From: Idiomarina sp. A28L
GTDB lineage: Bacteria > Pseudomonadota > Gammaproteobacteria > Enterobacterales > Alteromonadaceae
Direction of reading: 5' to 3'
Length of the DNA: 64,000 bases
Assembly: GCF_000218785.1 (NCBI RefSeq)
Contig: NZ_AFPO01000012.1
Span: forward strand, 186,001-250,000
Below are positions 18,993-28,296 of this stretch, piece after piece. Both the position numbers and the translations under genes were made by a program. Every line of letters starts with the position of its first letter. The first letter of the stretch is position 1. The notes under the pieces were generated by a model. That model worked only from the letters and a program-made list of their open reading frames with translations. It was not told the origin of the DNA and made no database searches.

Positions 18993-19267
18993 TATAGTCT
19001 TACTCCCAAACACCGATGCGTCTAACTGAAAAAATAAATCCGGCTAATTGTAAGTTTTAGTTCGTCCAATTGAAAGTTATATTGCGTCTGATTTAAATTA
19101 GTAGTTAGCTTCCGTAACAATAATATTACTTTTATCCCCCGTCATGTATTCATAGCCTAGCGGCTAATCGATACCTCGAAAAACTTAAATTCCTCACTTT
19201 TTCCTCATTACTTTCATGTGCCCCAGCGCTATGTTTACGCCAACGTTTACATATGAGGAGCACGGTC

Positions 19268-19813
19268 ATGAACGTTTGGCGAATTACAGGTTGGGGTTTA
19301 GTGGTGGCGTTGTTAATTGCGCCCGCAGTAGCAATGCGTTTTACCACTGAGGTAGATTGGGATGCTTTTGATTTTATCGTAGCCTCGATTTTACTCGGTG
19401 GCACAGGGCTATTTATTGAGTTTGCAGTGCGCTTATCAAGTAACGGTTCCTATCGAATGGGAATGGTGCTGGCTATTCTGGCCTGCTTGCTGCTGGTATG
19501 GATGAACCTGGCAGTAGGCATTATTGGCAGTGAAGATCACCCCGCAAATTTAATGTATTTGGGTGTCATAGGCATTGCTTTGGTAAGTTCGGTATTTGTG
19601 GGTGGCCGTGCCAGCGCGATGAGTTGGGTGATGGTAACAACCGCGGTAGCACAGCTTTCGATATCCGTTATTGCGCTGGCACTTTCGCTTTCGGTAGATT
19701 TAAAACCAGCCTTCTTTTTAAGCTCTGCATTTGCCATTTTGTGGCTGGTATCGGCCGGGCTATTCAAAGTTGCTGCAGATAGCTATGATAAAGCCACAAT
19801 AAAACAAGAATAA
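19268..19813 (+). CDS. Membrane protein paired with a ToxR-like regulator
   Basis: A 181-residue protein with five predicted helices and no recognised motif. GAGGAG lies 6 bases before the ATG at 19268, which decides against the ATG at 19253. Only 20 bases separate it from the winged-helix membrane regulator that follows, so the pair is one transcription unit. It could modulate or sense for that regulator; this is inference from position alone. Confidence 0.68.
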   Translation: MNVWRITGWGLVVALLIAPAVAMRFTTEVDWDAFDFIVASILLGGTGLFIEFAVRLSSNGSYRMGMVLAILACLLLVWMNLAVGIIGSEDHPANLMYLGVIGIALVSSVFVGGRASAMSWVMVTTAVAQLSISVIALALSLSVDLKPAFFLSSAFAILWLVSAGLFKVAADSYDKATIKQE

Positions 19814-19833
19814 CTACCTAGATTAAGTAGCGC

Positions 19834-20910
19834 ATGGCAACAGTTGAATATCATTTTGATGATTTTACCATTAACCCTGCCGAACGTTCGTTAACGCGAA
19901 CTTCGGCAGATGCTACAACCATGGTTGATTTAAATAGCCGCTATTTCGATGCTCTACTGCTATTGGTTTCCCATTCCGGCGCACTGATCAGTAAAGAGCG
20001 CTTTATGCGCGAGGTTTGGGGTGGTATTCCGGTTACCGATGAAGCCCTTACGCAATGCATACGTTCGCTTCGCCGCGCCCTTGGCGATCGGGCAAATGCA
20101 CCTCGTTTTATTGAAACGGTGCCAAAACATGGGTACCGGTTTATTGCCGATATAACCCAAACGCCCGCAACAAGCCTTGCTGCAAACCACAGAGCTCTGG
20201 ATACCACTTCTGGGCATGCCACCAATAATGAAACCGCCCCGCAAATGCCGATTCATAAACTCATCATGCTCGGTGGCCGCGGCACTTTAGGTGCAGGTGC
20301 CGCGGGGCTTGTTGGTGGCGTAATGTTCGGGGCGCTTGCTCTTTCGCAACCCGCGCTGCAAAGTTTTGGTGCAGCCTCGGTGTTAATTGTAATGGTGAGC
20401 CTAACATTATTAGTGGCATTACTTGGCGGCGCGGCGGTTTCGTTTGGCATCGCCATTAGCCAATATCCATTCAAAGAAGATACCCCATTATTTCGCAGCG
20501 TTGTGGGCGGAGCGCTGGGTGGGCTATTCGTAGGAGCATTCGTAAAACTCGTTGGTATCGATACCTTTATGCTGCTGCTTGGCTACAATCCCGGTGATAT
20601 AACAGGTGCGGCCGAAGGGCTAGCGCTTGGTGCCGCTGTTGGTTTCACTTATGCGCTTGTGCATCAATGCGCAAAAACCTATGTTCATGCAGCTTTGTTT
20701 GCTGTTTTAATTGGCGCCATTATTGGTGCATGCATCGTTCTGGCTGGTGGTAGCCTATTGGCCGGAAGCTTAGAAATGGTGGCGCACAATTTACCTGCAA
20801 GTAACATTCCGAAAGGGCATTTATCGCCACTAATGCAAATGGTGATTGGCGCGCTTGAAGGTGCTCTGTTCACCACCGCCATAGTGCTCGCCACTTTTCG
20901 AATTAGATAA
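19834..20910 (+). CDS. ToxR/CadC-like winged-helix regulator with polytopic C-terminus
   Basis: A 358-residue protein. Residues about 1-105 are an OmpR-type winged helix (LISKERFMREVWGGIPVTDEALTQ, SLRRALGD, FIETVPKHGYRF), the DNA-binding part of ToxR/CadC-type regulators. After a Thr/Ala-rich linker come about six transmembrane helices with many glycines, instead of the single helix plus periplasmic domain typical of CadC. It therefore probably senses a membrane or small-molecule signal directly. The Shine-Dalgarno is weak (AAGTAG). Target genes unknown; the preceding membrane gene is the obvious candidate. Confidence 0.82.
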   Translation: MATVEYHFDDFTINPAERSLTRTSADATTMVDLNSRYFDALLLLVSHSGALISKERFMREVWGGIPVTDEALTQCIRSLRRALGDRANAPRFIETVPKHGYRFIADITQTPATSLAANHRALDTTSGHATNNETAPQMPIHKLIMLGGRGTLGAGAAGLVGGVMFGALALSQPALQSFGAASVLIVMVSLTLLVALLGGAAVSFGIAISQYPFKEDTPLFRSVVGGALGGLFVGAFVKLVGIDTFMLLLGYNPGDITGAAEGLALGAAVGFTYALVHQCAKTYVHAALFAVLIGAIIGACIVLAGGSLLAGSLEMVAHNLPASNIPKGHLSPLMQMVIGALEGALFTTAIVLATFRIR

Positions 20911-21069
20911 TATATTGTCCATATATGCCTTTTTTAAGCTCTAATGGGCAACTTGTTATCTAATTAAAGTTCCTTGTAATGGGCCAAGAGCCAATTTTTT
21001 TGCTGATCGTTACTAAGCCAGCTGGCGTATAATCCGGATAACCATAAAACCAACAAGGTTACATTCCCA

Positions 21070-22137
21070 ATGTCGAAGAAAACACCATCTGCACTGCCCT
21101 TGCGTTACGCCATTATTATTGGTGCTGTAGGCGGGCTCGGCGCTTTAGTATTTGCAGTTGCCGGAGGCCTTGGCCAATCATCGGTAACTGCCCAAGATTT
21201 TGTGAACTTACAAGAAGGTGGTAACCCGCACCTTGGCTTTCGCCGCGCACACGCGAAAGGTTTCTGTGTTGCTGGGGAATTTGTGAGTAATGGTTCACTG
21301 CAACCTTATTCAATTGCGCCGCAGTTTACCGCAACTTCCACACCCTTTGTTGGCCGTATTTCAATAGCTGGCGGCAACCCTACTGCGCCAGATTTGAATG
21401 CTCCGGTGCGTAGCTTAGCGCTTAGCTTCGGTGAAGGCAGCAGCCGTTGGCTCACGGCAATGAATACGCCGCCAGTAATGGCGGTTGGCACTCCAGAAGC
21501 GTTTTATCAGCAGATACAAGCGCTCTCGCCCGACCCAGAAACCGGTGAGCGTAACCCTGAACGGATCAGCGCCTTTTTTGCCGCACATCCAGAAACGCAA
21601 ACCTTCCGCAATTGGCAAGCGGGCTATACGCCTTCTTCGAGTTTCGCCAGCGAGATTTATCATAGTATTAATGCGTTCTATTTAATCAATGAGAATGGTG
21701 ATCGCCAAGCCGTGCGTTGGGCAGCTATGCCTACAGTAAGCAACGGCGAAACGCTTGATGCCGCGAATGCCAATGCCCTACAAGATGAGTTTTTTGCACG
21801 CGTTGAAGCGCAGCCCGTTGCGTTTGATTTAACCTTCACTTTTGCGAATGATTCAGATGATGAAACCAATCCAACCGTGCTTTGGCCCTCAACTCGCAGA
21901 AATATGATTGCAGGCCAAATTGTGGTGCACCAAGCAATGCCGGAAAGCGAAGGCAACTGCAACGAAATTAACTTCGATCCGTTAGTGTTGCCAAAAGGTA
22001 TGGCGGCTACCGCCGACCCTATTCTCCGCGCTCGTTCAGCTGCTTACGCTGAATCGTATCGCCGCCGTGCTCGCGAGCATTTTTTAAATAGCTCTCTGCA
22101 GCCCTCACCACAGAAAGAATCGGAGAATAACCAATGA
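21070..22137 (+). CDS. Catalase-family haem peroxidase (SrpA-like)
   Basis: A 355-residue protein with an N-terminal membrane helix or signal anchor. Catalase-fold signs are the distal RRAHAKGF histidine near residue 61 and a proximal RxxxY tyrosine in ARSAAYAESYR near the C-terminus. It is shorter than true catalases (about 480 aa), matching the catalase-related peroxidases exported to the periplasm. The next gene encodes a cytochrome b561 and starts inside its stop codon (ATGA), so the peroxidase is probably fed electrons from the quinone pool. Confidence 0.86.
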   Translation: MSKKTPSALPLRYAIIIGAVGGLGALVFAVAGGLGQSSVTAQDFVNLQEGGNPHLGFRRAHAKGFCVAGEFVSNGSLQPYSIAPQFTATSTPFVGRISIAGGNPTAPDLNAPVRSLALSFGEGSSRWLTAMNTPPVMAVGTPEAFYQQIQALSPDPETGERNPERISAFFAAHPETQTFRNWQAGYTPSSSFASEIYHSINAFYLINENGDRQAVRWAAMPTVSNGETLDAANANALQDEFFARVEAQPVAFDLTFTFANDSDDETNPTVLWPSTRRNMIAGQIVVHQAMPESEGNCNEINFDPLVLPKGMAATADPILRARSAAYAESYRRRAREHFLNSSLQPSPQKESENNQ

Positions 22138-22670
22138 GCCAGCCAACTACATATAGCCTGAGTGCACGTATTATGCATTGGGGCATGGCCTTCTTGCTAT
22201 TTTCAATGTTGTTTGCCGGCCTTGCCATGGTGCAAAGCTTGCAGCCTTGGCATTTAACCCTGTTGGGGTTACATAAATCGTTTGGGGTTATTGCTCTTAT
22301 TGCGGTTATTGTTCGCCTTGTTATTCGGCTGCGCACCACCACACCAGCTCTGCCCGATAGCATTCCAGCATTACAAAAACGTATTGCTCATGCTTCCCAT
22401 TGGCTTTTATATGCAGCTATGTTCGCTATGCCGTTAAGTGGCTACTTTATGCAAAATGCGGCTGGCCGGCCGGTTGCGGTATTTGATTTGTTCACCTTGC
22501 CCGCCATAATGCCGGTAAGTTTGCCATTGTATGGTTTCTTTCGTGAAGTTCACGCACTTGTTGCATGGGCATTAATTGCGCTAGTGTTAGTGCATATCGC
22601 GGCGGCGCTACATCATGGTTTGGTGAAACGCGATGGGGTGCTGCAAAGTATGACAGGAAGAAAAAAATAA
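22134..22670 (+). CDS. Cytochrome b561
   Basis: A 178-residue membrane protein of four helices with haem-ligand histidines in the expected places: MHWGMA in helix 1, LHKSFG in helix 2, ASHWLLY in helix 3 and VHIAAALHH in helix 4. Bacterial b561 proteins oxidise quinol. Overlap with the catalase-type gene implies a dedicated electron donor. Confidence 0.9.
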   Translation: MSQPTTYSLSARIMHWGMAFLLFSMLFAGLAMVQSLQPWHLTLLGLHKSFGVIALIAVIVRLVIRLRTTTPALPDSIPALQKRIAHASHWLLYAAMFAMPLSGYFMQNAAGRPVAVFDLFTLPAIMPVSLPLYGFFREVHALVAWALIALVLVHIAAALHHGLVKRDGVLQSMTGRKK

Positions 22671-22686
22671 TAACGAGGGCCCTGCT

Positions 22687-24099
22687 TTGAAATACAAACT
22701 ATCGAAGAAAACCCGCTTAGCGCTAGCCTTACTGCTCGGTAGCAGTTTATTTACTGCCACGGCTTGTGCGGCAACCAGCCAAGCTTTTAACGAAAGTGAG
22801 TACACACCAACTCAGGGCCGCGTAATCAACTCGGCTAACGAATTTGCAGTGTTGCCACACCGTGATCGCATAGCGCCAGAAAATGCAATGTTGAGTGAAC
22901 GCTTAGATACCTTGCTGCCAGAACTAATGGAAAGCGCCAACATTGATATGTGGCTCGTGATTAACCGTGAGTATGCCGAAGATCCTGTGTATTTCAGTTT
23001 AGTTCCGCAGCCTACTTTTGCGGCGCGGCGCACCACCATGTTGGTATTCAATAAATTAGCCGATGGTAGTGTTGAGCGCCTTTCGGTGAATACTTATCCG
23101 TTAGGTGGGCCCTATGAATCGGCATGGTCGGGTGGTGATCTTGATGAACAATGGGCCGCTTTAGCCGAGCTAATTGTTGCCAAAAACCCTGACCGTATCG
23201 GTATTAACGTTTCAAAACACTGGCCAGAGGCCGATGGCCTAACCCAAGGCATGCACGATAGGTTAACCGAAGTATTGCCAAGCGCATTGCAGAATCGCTT
23301 GGTTCCAGCAGAAGATTTGGTTGTGCGATGGCTTGAAACACGCAGCGAAGCTGAGCTTGATGCCTTTGCGCATGCAGTTGCTCTAGCCCGCGGTGTAATT
23401 GCCGAAGCATTTAGCTCAGCAGTAGTTACCCCTGGCGCTACCACAACCGATGATGTTGCTTGGTATATTCGCCAACGCTTTGAAGATTTAAGCTTGCCGA
23501 TTTGGTTTATGCCTTACGTTACTTTTCAACGTGAAGGTATTGAGTGTGCGCCCGAAGCACCTTTTTGTAGTAGCGGCACTGGCGTAATTCAGCGCGGTGA
23601 TGTTGTGCATACCGATGTGGGTATCTGCTATTTAAAAATGTGCACCGATACCCAAGAAATGGCGTATGTGCTGAAACGCGATGAAGATGATGTGCCACAA
23701 GGCCTGAAAGATGCGTTACTCACGGGCAATCGTTGGCAAGATATGCTTACCTATAACTTTGTTACTGGCCGCACCGGCAATGAAATTTTAGCCGCCACAC
23801 GTGCGGAAAGTGAGCGCCAAGGCATTGTCAGCAGCACCTACACGCACCCCATCGGCTTTTTTGGCCACGCGCCAGGGCCTACGATTGGCATGTGGGATAA
23901 CCAAGGTGAAACGGCGGTGAATGGTGATTGGCCGCTGTATCCGAATACCGCTTATGCGATTGAAGGAAATATAAAACAAGCGGTTCCTGAATGGGGCGGG
24001 CAAACGATTCAGATTATGCTGGAACAAAGTGCTTACTTCGATGGCGAACGGGTAATTTACCTCGCTGGCCGCAAAACGCAGTGGCACCTTATTCGTTAA
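22687..24099 (+). CDS. Exported M24 family metallopeptidase
   Basis: A 470-residue protein with a signal peptide (cleavage near ACA-AT). The C-terminal pita-bread domain carries the metal ligands of Xaa-Pro aminopeptidase-type M24 enzymes: HTDVG, CTDTQEM, THPIGFFGH, AIEGN and a final Glu. The N-terminal half is the creatinase-like domain. Translation starts at TTG (22687) with GAGGG 7-8 bases upstream; no in-frame ATG fits the signal peptide. It follows the cytochrome gene by 16 bases and ends in a strong terminator, so it may be the third gene of that operon. Confidence 0.85.
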   Translation: MKYKLSKKTRLALALLLGSSLFTATACAATSQAFNESEYTPTQGRVINSANEFAVLPHRDRIAPENAMLSERLDTLLPELMESANIDMWLVINREYAEDPVYFSLVPQPTFAARRTTMLVFNKLADGSVERLSVNTYPLGGPYESAWSGGDLDEQWAALAELIVAKNPDRIGINVSKHWPEADGLTQGMHDRLTEVLPSALQNRLVPAEDLVVRWLETRSEAELDAFAHAVALARGVIAEAFSSAVVTPGATTTDDVAWYIRQRFEDLSLPIWFMPYVTFQREGIECAPEAPFCSSGTGVIQRGDVVHTDVGICYLKMCTDTQEMAYVLKRDEDDVPQGLKDALLTGNRWQDMLTYNFVTGRTGNEILAATRAESERQGIVSSTYTHPIGFFGHAPGPTIGMWDNQGETAVNGDWPLYPNTAYAIEGNIKQAVPEWGGQTIQIMLEQSAYFDGERVIYLAGRKTQWHLIR

Positions 24100-24119
24100 C
24101 AGATGACTCATGAACAAAA

Positions 24120-24145
24120 GGGCGCAAGCCAAATAGCATGCGCCC
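24120..24145 (+). terminator. Rho-independent terminator after the M24 peptidase
   Basis: GGGCGCA (24120-24126) pairs with TGCGCCC (24139-24145), followed by TGTTTGTTTT. Confidence 0.85.
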
Positions 24146-24158
24146 TGTTTGTTTTAAT

Positions 24159-24695
24159 TTATAGAATTCTAAACTGTTCTGGCCGGCTAACATGAATGTG
24201 CGTTTGATAGTAATAAGAGTTCGTGCGCTCTTCGTTACAGTTAAACCAAATCACTACACGCTTCGCTTCACCTTCTACTTCAATTTGTTTGCCAACGATT
24301 TCGTTCAGCCAATCATTGCCATAGGTGCGGCGCAAAAAACGGACGACTTCCATATCCATACGTACTGATACATTCAGTTGTTCGCGGTAATTTAGCTCGC
24401 TGTTTAAGTAAACCTGCCGCGGGTTAACGCCCAGATTACGAACGGTCATACCGAAAGTACCCGAATAACCATTTTCCCCAGCTTGAGATGCATAGATCAC
24501 AGCTTGCACCGGATCAATAACGCCCTCGCGCACGTTGTGTAACGGGCCCGCAGGCGGTTTACTATCGCGAACTAACTCTGCGAAGTTTTGCTGGGGGTTT
24601 GTAGCCTCTGGCTCTGCTTGTGTTTCTGTAGTGCTCTGGCAACCCGAAAGAAAAACCACCCCTACTGCTAGATATAAAAACTGCCGCATCATCAT
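24159..24695 (-). CDS. Lipoprotein of unknown function
   Basis: A 178-residue protein with a lipobox (VFLSGC) at about residue 19, so it is lipid-anchored, probably to the outer membrane. The mature part begins with a Glu/Thr-rich linker and then an unrecognised domain of about 130 residues. Three consecutive ATGs start the frame; GAGG lies 6 bases before the first. It converges on the M24 gene. Confidence 0.72.
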   Translation of the reverse strand: MMMRQFLYLAVGVVFLSGCQSTTETQAEPEATNPQQNFAELVRDSKPPAGPLHNVREGVIDPVQAVIYASQAGENGYSGTFGMTVRNLGVNPRQVYLNSELNYREQLNVSVRMDMEVVRFLRRTYGNDWLNEIVGKQIEVEGEAKRVVIWFNCNEERTNSYYYQTHIHVSRPEQFRIL

Positions 24696-24790
24696 TAAAA
24701 ACCTCTTCCTTGTTTGTATTTTTTAGTAAAACAGAGGTGAACAACTATAAGGGTTTTATGCGTCCATAAAAAGGGCATTTTTGTTACGGA

Positions 24791-26365
24791 TTATGTATTC
24801 ATGAATACTGCAATAATACCGGCTAAGCTTGCCAAAATAATTGCCATGGGTAAGGTGTAGCGCATCACTTTCCCCTCGTTACCGGCAAGATTTACCGTTG
24901 CGCCAGCGGCAATAATATTGTGCGGGCACACCATGTTACCCACTGCAGCTCCAAAAGTTTGCGCCCCAAGTAAAGGCGCAGCATTGGCACCGGAAGCAAG
25001 CGCGGCCGAGCGCTGGAATTCGCTAAACAAAATATTGGAAGCCGTAGCTGAGCCGGTAATAAAAGTGCCTAACACACCAAACCAAGGAACCCAGAATGGC
25101 CACCAGCCACCCGCTATTGCCGCCACGATTTGCCCCAGTTGCGCAATAGCACCGGTGTGAACTAACAACCGGGAAAGCATTAGCATTACAAACAGCGCTG
25201 CCAACACGGTAAGCACACGTGCTAATGCTTGTTTCAAAGCTTTTACAAGTGCTGTAGTTACCGGTAATGCTGATTTTCGCTGGCACAAACTGCCCAAAAT
25301 AAAACTCACAAACAATAATGTCCCTGGATGATAGAGGTATTGTATTGCGCCTTGGTAGCCCTGCCATTCGAGTTGCCATTGTGCTGTTTGCAACGCTATT
25401 TTGATATCTGGTATGAGCCGTGTGATTAGCACCAAAACAATTAAAATGCTGTAGGGCGCCATAGCATTCATGAAAGATACCTTGTGATCAGCACTGTTAG
25501 CGTGGATATTTTTTAATGGTTTGTGCACAGTAGTTTTGTTAAATGAAGCAACTAACGTAAATACCCCAGCACCTATAATTGCACCCAGCAATGTGGGTAA
25601 TTCCGGGCCTAAAAAATAGGCCAGTAGCGCCGCAGGTAGAACGAAGCTGAATGCTGCTAATGAGCCAATCTTAATGGCCGCAAACGGGAATGTTTCGGGG
25701 TGTGCAGTGGCGGTTTCCGCATGATTGGGCGAGTAACGCATGCAGCCCCACGCCAAGCCGATCGCTAATACAAATGTGGTGGGTAAAAGATAAGGCAACA
25801 CCGCACGCGTTAGCGTGAGCTCAGATTCAGCAACCAGCAAAGCCTGGGTGATAACCGGCGTGCCCACGGCACCGAAAGTAACGCCTAAACTATGCCCCCA
25901 AAGCGCGAGCACAACCGCTAGCACCGGCCGGTAACCCGCCGCCACCAAGAATGGCGCTGTTAATGCGGCAGAGGTTCCAAAACCTGCGGCGCCCTCCATG
26001 AACATTGAAAAGAACCAAGCAATGAACAACGCACTTACTTTTGGGTTTGGGTGTAACCGAGAAAGTTGCAGCTGAATACTCGCAATAGCACCGCTATTAA
26101 GCTGCAAATAATAGATACAAAGCGCACCGAAAATTATCCACAGAATACTCAGGCTAGTAATTGCTGCCTCTAATACAGAGCCTGGCAGAATATTAGTAGT
26201 AAGCAGGTGGAGATTAATGCCAAGCACATAAGGCACCCCTGCAAGCGTAACCAAAAATGCCACGCTGCCAGCTTTCAACGCACTCCATTTCAACCCGATC
26301 ATAGTTACTAGGATGATAAGGAACGGCACACTAAGGGCGCTTAATAAAAACAAATCAAACTGCAT
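24791..26365 (-). CDS. lldP: L-lactate permease family transporter
   Basis: A 524-residue transporter with about 13 helices. Diagnostic LctP-family segments include FMEGAAGFGTSAALTAPFL, FGAVGTPV, FITGSATASNILF and QTFGAAVGNMVCPHN. The family takes up lactate or glycolate with protons. AAGGA lies 7 bases before the ATG. It lies 70 bases downstream of ldhA on the same strand, so the two are probably one lactate-handling unit. The family is certain; the exact substrate is inferred. Confidence 0.9.
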   Translation of the reverse strand: MQFDLFLLSALSVPFLIILVTMIGLKWSALKAGSVAFLVTLAGVPYVLGINLHLLTTNILPGSVLEAAITSLSILWIIFGALCIYYLQLNSGAIASIQLQLSRLHPNPKVSALFIAWFFSMFMEGAAGFGTSAALTAPFLVAAGYRPVLAVVLALWGHSLGVTFGAVGTPVITQALLVAESELTLTRAVLPYLLPTTFVLAIGLAWGCMRYSPNHAETATAHPETFPFAAIKIGSLAAFSFVLPAALLAYFLGPELPTLLGAIIGAGVFTLVASFNKTTVHKPLKNIHANSADHKVSFMNAMAPYSILIVLVLITRLIPDIKIALQTAQWQLEWQGYQGAIQYLYHPGTLLFVSFILGSLCQRKSALPVTTALVKALKQALARVLTVLAALFVMLMLSRLLVHTGAIAQLGQIVAAIAGGWWPFWVPWFGVLGTFITGSATASNILFSEFQRSAALASGANAAPLLGAQTFGAAVGNMVCPHNIIAAGATVNLAGNEGKVMRYTLPMAIILASLAGIIAVFMNT

Positions 26366-26435
26366 TTATGTGTCCTTAAGTGCCGGGATATTTGTGCATC
26401 ATTTGCGCGCTAAAGCTGAGCCTGTTGGGGTTCTA

Positions 26436-27440
26436 TCAACCAACTACTTTTTCGCTAGTTACTGCAAATAATTCACCTTTACCGGTAGCAAACGCGGTTA
26501 CATTCCCCAGTGTTGTATCGGCAATGTTGGCAAGTGCTTCGCGAGTGAAGAAACCTTGGTGTCCGGTAATGAGAACGTTGGGAAAGGTAAGTAGGCGCAT
26601 GAAAATATCGTCCTGAATTACTTCTGATGATAAATCCGAAAAGAATAAATCGCCCTCTTCTTCATACACATCGAGCCCCAACGCGCCGAGTTGGCCGGTT
26701 TTTAATGCTTCGATAGCAGCCTTAGTATCTACCATTTTTCCGCGGCTAGTATTAATCAACATTACCCCGCGTTTACACGCAGCCAAAACCTCGGCATTAA
26801 TCAAATGATGTGTTTCAGGGGTTAGCGGGCAATGCAGCGAAATAATATCTGAATTTTTAATAAGCTCGGCAAACTCTACAATGCGGAAACTTTTGCGCAC
26901 CTCACGGTTTGCTTCGGGGTCGATAATAAGCACCTCACAGCCCATAGCTTGCATAATCTTGGCGAAAATCTCACCAATTTTACCAGCACCCACCACACCT
27001 ATAGTTTTACCCGCAAGATCAAAACCCAATAGGCCATCGAGTGCAAAATTGCCTTCGCGCACACGGTTAAACGCTCGGTGGGTTTTGCGGTTTAAGGTAA
27101 GAATAAGCGCTAATGCATGCTCTGCAACCGCATGTGGCGAATATGCCGGAACCCGCGCAATGCGAATACCCAACTCTTCAGCCGCTGCGAGATCAACGTT
27201 ATTGAAGCCTGCGCAACGCAACACAATAAGTTGAGTGCCTCCGGCTTTTAAAAGTTTCAGCACTTTATGATTTACTTCATCGTTTACAAACACACACACC
27301 GCAGCCGAGCCCTCGGCCAAAGCAGCGGTGTTTACACTTAAAGGCACCGCAAAAAAAGTGATATTATGGCTATGCTCTGCGTTTGCGTGATTAAAGGATG
27401 CTTGATCGTAAGGTTTGCTGCTAAAAAATGCGATTTCCAT
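26436..27440 (-). CDS. ldhA: Fermentative D-lactate dehydrogenase
   Basis: A 334-residue D-2-hydroxyacid dehydrogenase with close similarity to E. coli LdhA (329 aa): LRCAGFNNVDL, VAEHALALILTLNRK, the NAD-binding GVVGAGKIGE, NTSRG with the catalytic arginine, GLDVYEEEGDLFF with the glutamate and TGHQGF with the histidine. It reduces pyruvate to D-lactate and regenerates NAD. AGGGGAT precedes the ATG. Together with the permease it would make and export, or reuse, lactate. Confidence 0.93.
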   Translation of the reverse strand: MEIAFFSSKPYDQASFNHANAEHSHNITFFAVPLSVNTAALAEGSAAVCVFVNDEVNHKVLKLLKAGGTQLIVLRCAGFNNVDLAAAEELGIRIARVPAYSPHAVAEHALALILTLNRKTHRAFNRVREGNFALDGLLGFDLAGKTIGVVGAGKIGEIFAKIMQAMGCEVLIIDPEANREVRKSFRIVEFAELIKNSDIISLHCPLTPETHHLINAEVLAACKRGVMLINTSRGKMVDTKAAIEALKTGQLGALGLDVYEEEGDLFFSDLSSEVIQDDIFMRLLTFPNVLITGHQGFFTREALANIADTTLGNVTAFATGKGELFAVTSEKVVG

Positions 27441-27641
27441 TGAAGATCCCCTTTGCTGGCCTATTCGTAAACGCTTTTGCTTGCCTGAACTATTCAGTTT
27501 AGCAAAGAATAAAATTGTTGAGATGAAGGCGCCGCATTAACTCGGTACACTGGTGATGCCTATGTAATTTTTCCTAGATTCAACTAATAACGCATTCATT
27601 CAGTATAGCGCTGCAATCAGATAAAAAGTTGACCGTAATCA

Positions 27642-28214
27642 ATGTCGCACAACACTATAGAAGAAAACCAACGCGCCCAACCCTTAAACCACCTATCGTC
27701 GGTGTGGTTATTCGGCTATGGCTCGTTAATTTACAAAGCTGATTTCCCTTATTTGCAACGCCGCCCCGCGCGCATTCATGGGTGGCAACGGCGATTCTGG
27801 CAAGGTTCACACGATCATCGGGGAACACCAGAAAACCCGGGCCGCGTGGCCACCTTAATTGAAACGCCCGAGCATAGCTGTGCCGGTATGGCCTACAAAG
27901 TAACACCCGATGTATTTGCACACTTAGATCACCGCGAGAAAAATGGCTATCTGCGGTTTTTTACCGAATTTGAATGGCTCGATGGCAACGGTTCAGTAGA
28001 AGGCTTAGTATATGTGGCTGGCCCCGATAACGAAGCCTTCTTGGGTGAAGCCAATGAAACCGAAATTGCCGCTCATATTGCGCGCAGCGAAGGCCCAAGC
28101 GGCCAGAATAGTGAATATTTGCTGAAGCTTGCGGCGGCGCTGCGTGAGCTTGATGAACACGATGAGCATGTGTTTGCCATAGAGCGAGCACTGCTGGCAT
28201 CTGATAGCGCTTGA
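27642..28214 (+). CDS. chaC: ChaC-like gamma-glutamylcyclotransferase
   Basis: A 190-residue protein with VWLFGYGSLIYKADF, the YGSL substrate loop of gamma-glutamylcyclotransferases, and the catalytic glutamate in DHREKNGY. ChaC enzymes cleave glutathione to 5-oxoproline and Cys-Gly. Length fits the family. The Shine-Dalgarno is poor, and the gene is divergent from ldhA across 200 bases. Confidence 0.88.
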   Translation: MSHNTIEENQRAQPLNHLSSVWLFGYGSLIYKADFPYLQRRPARIHGWQRRFWQGSHDHRGTPENPGRVATLIETPEHSCAGMAYKVTPDVFAHLDHREKNGYLRFFTEFEWLDGNGSVEGLVYVAGPDNEAFLGEANETEIAAHIARSEGPSGQNSEYLLKLAAALRELDEHDEHVFAIERALLASDSA

Positions 28215-28296
28215 ATTATATCGGCTAATTCGCCGTTTTGTTGGTTTCCAACCGGTAAACGTTTTTACTGAGAATAACGATAAGAGAGAACCCCTA

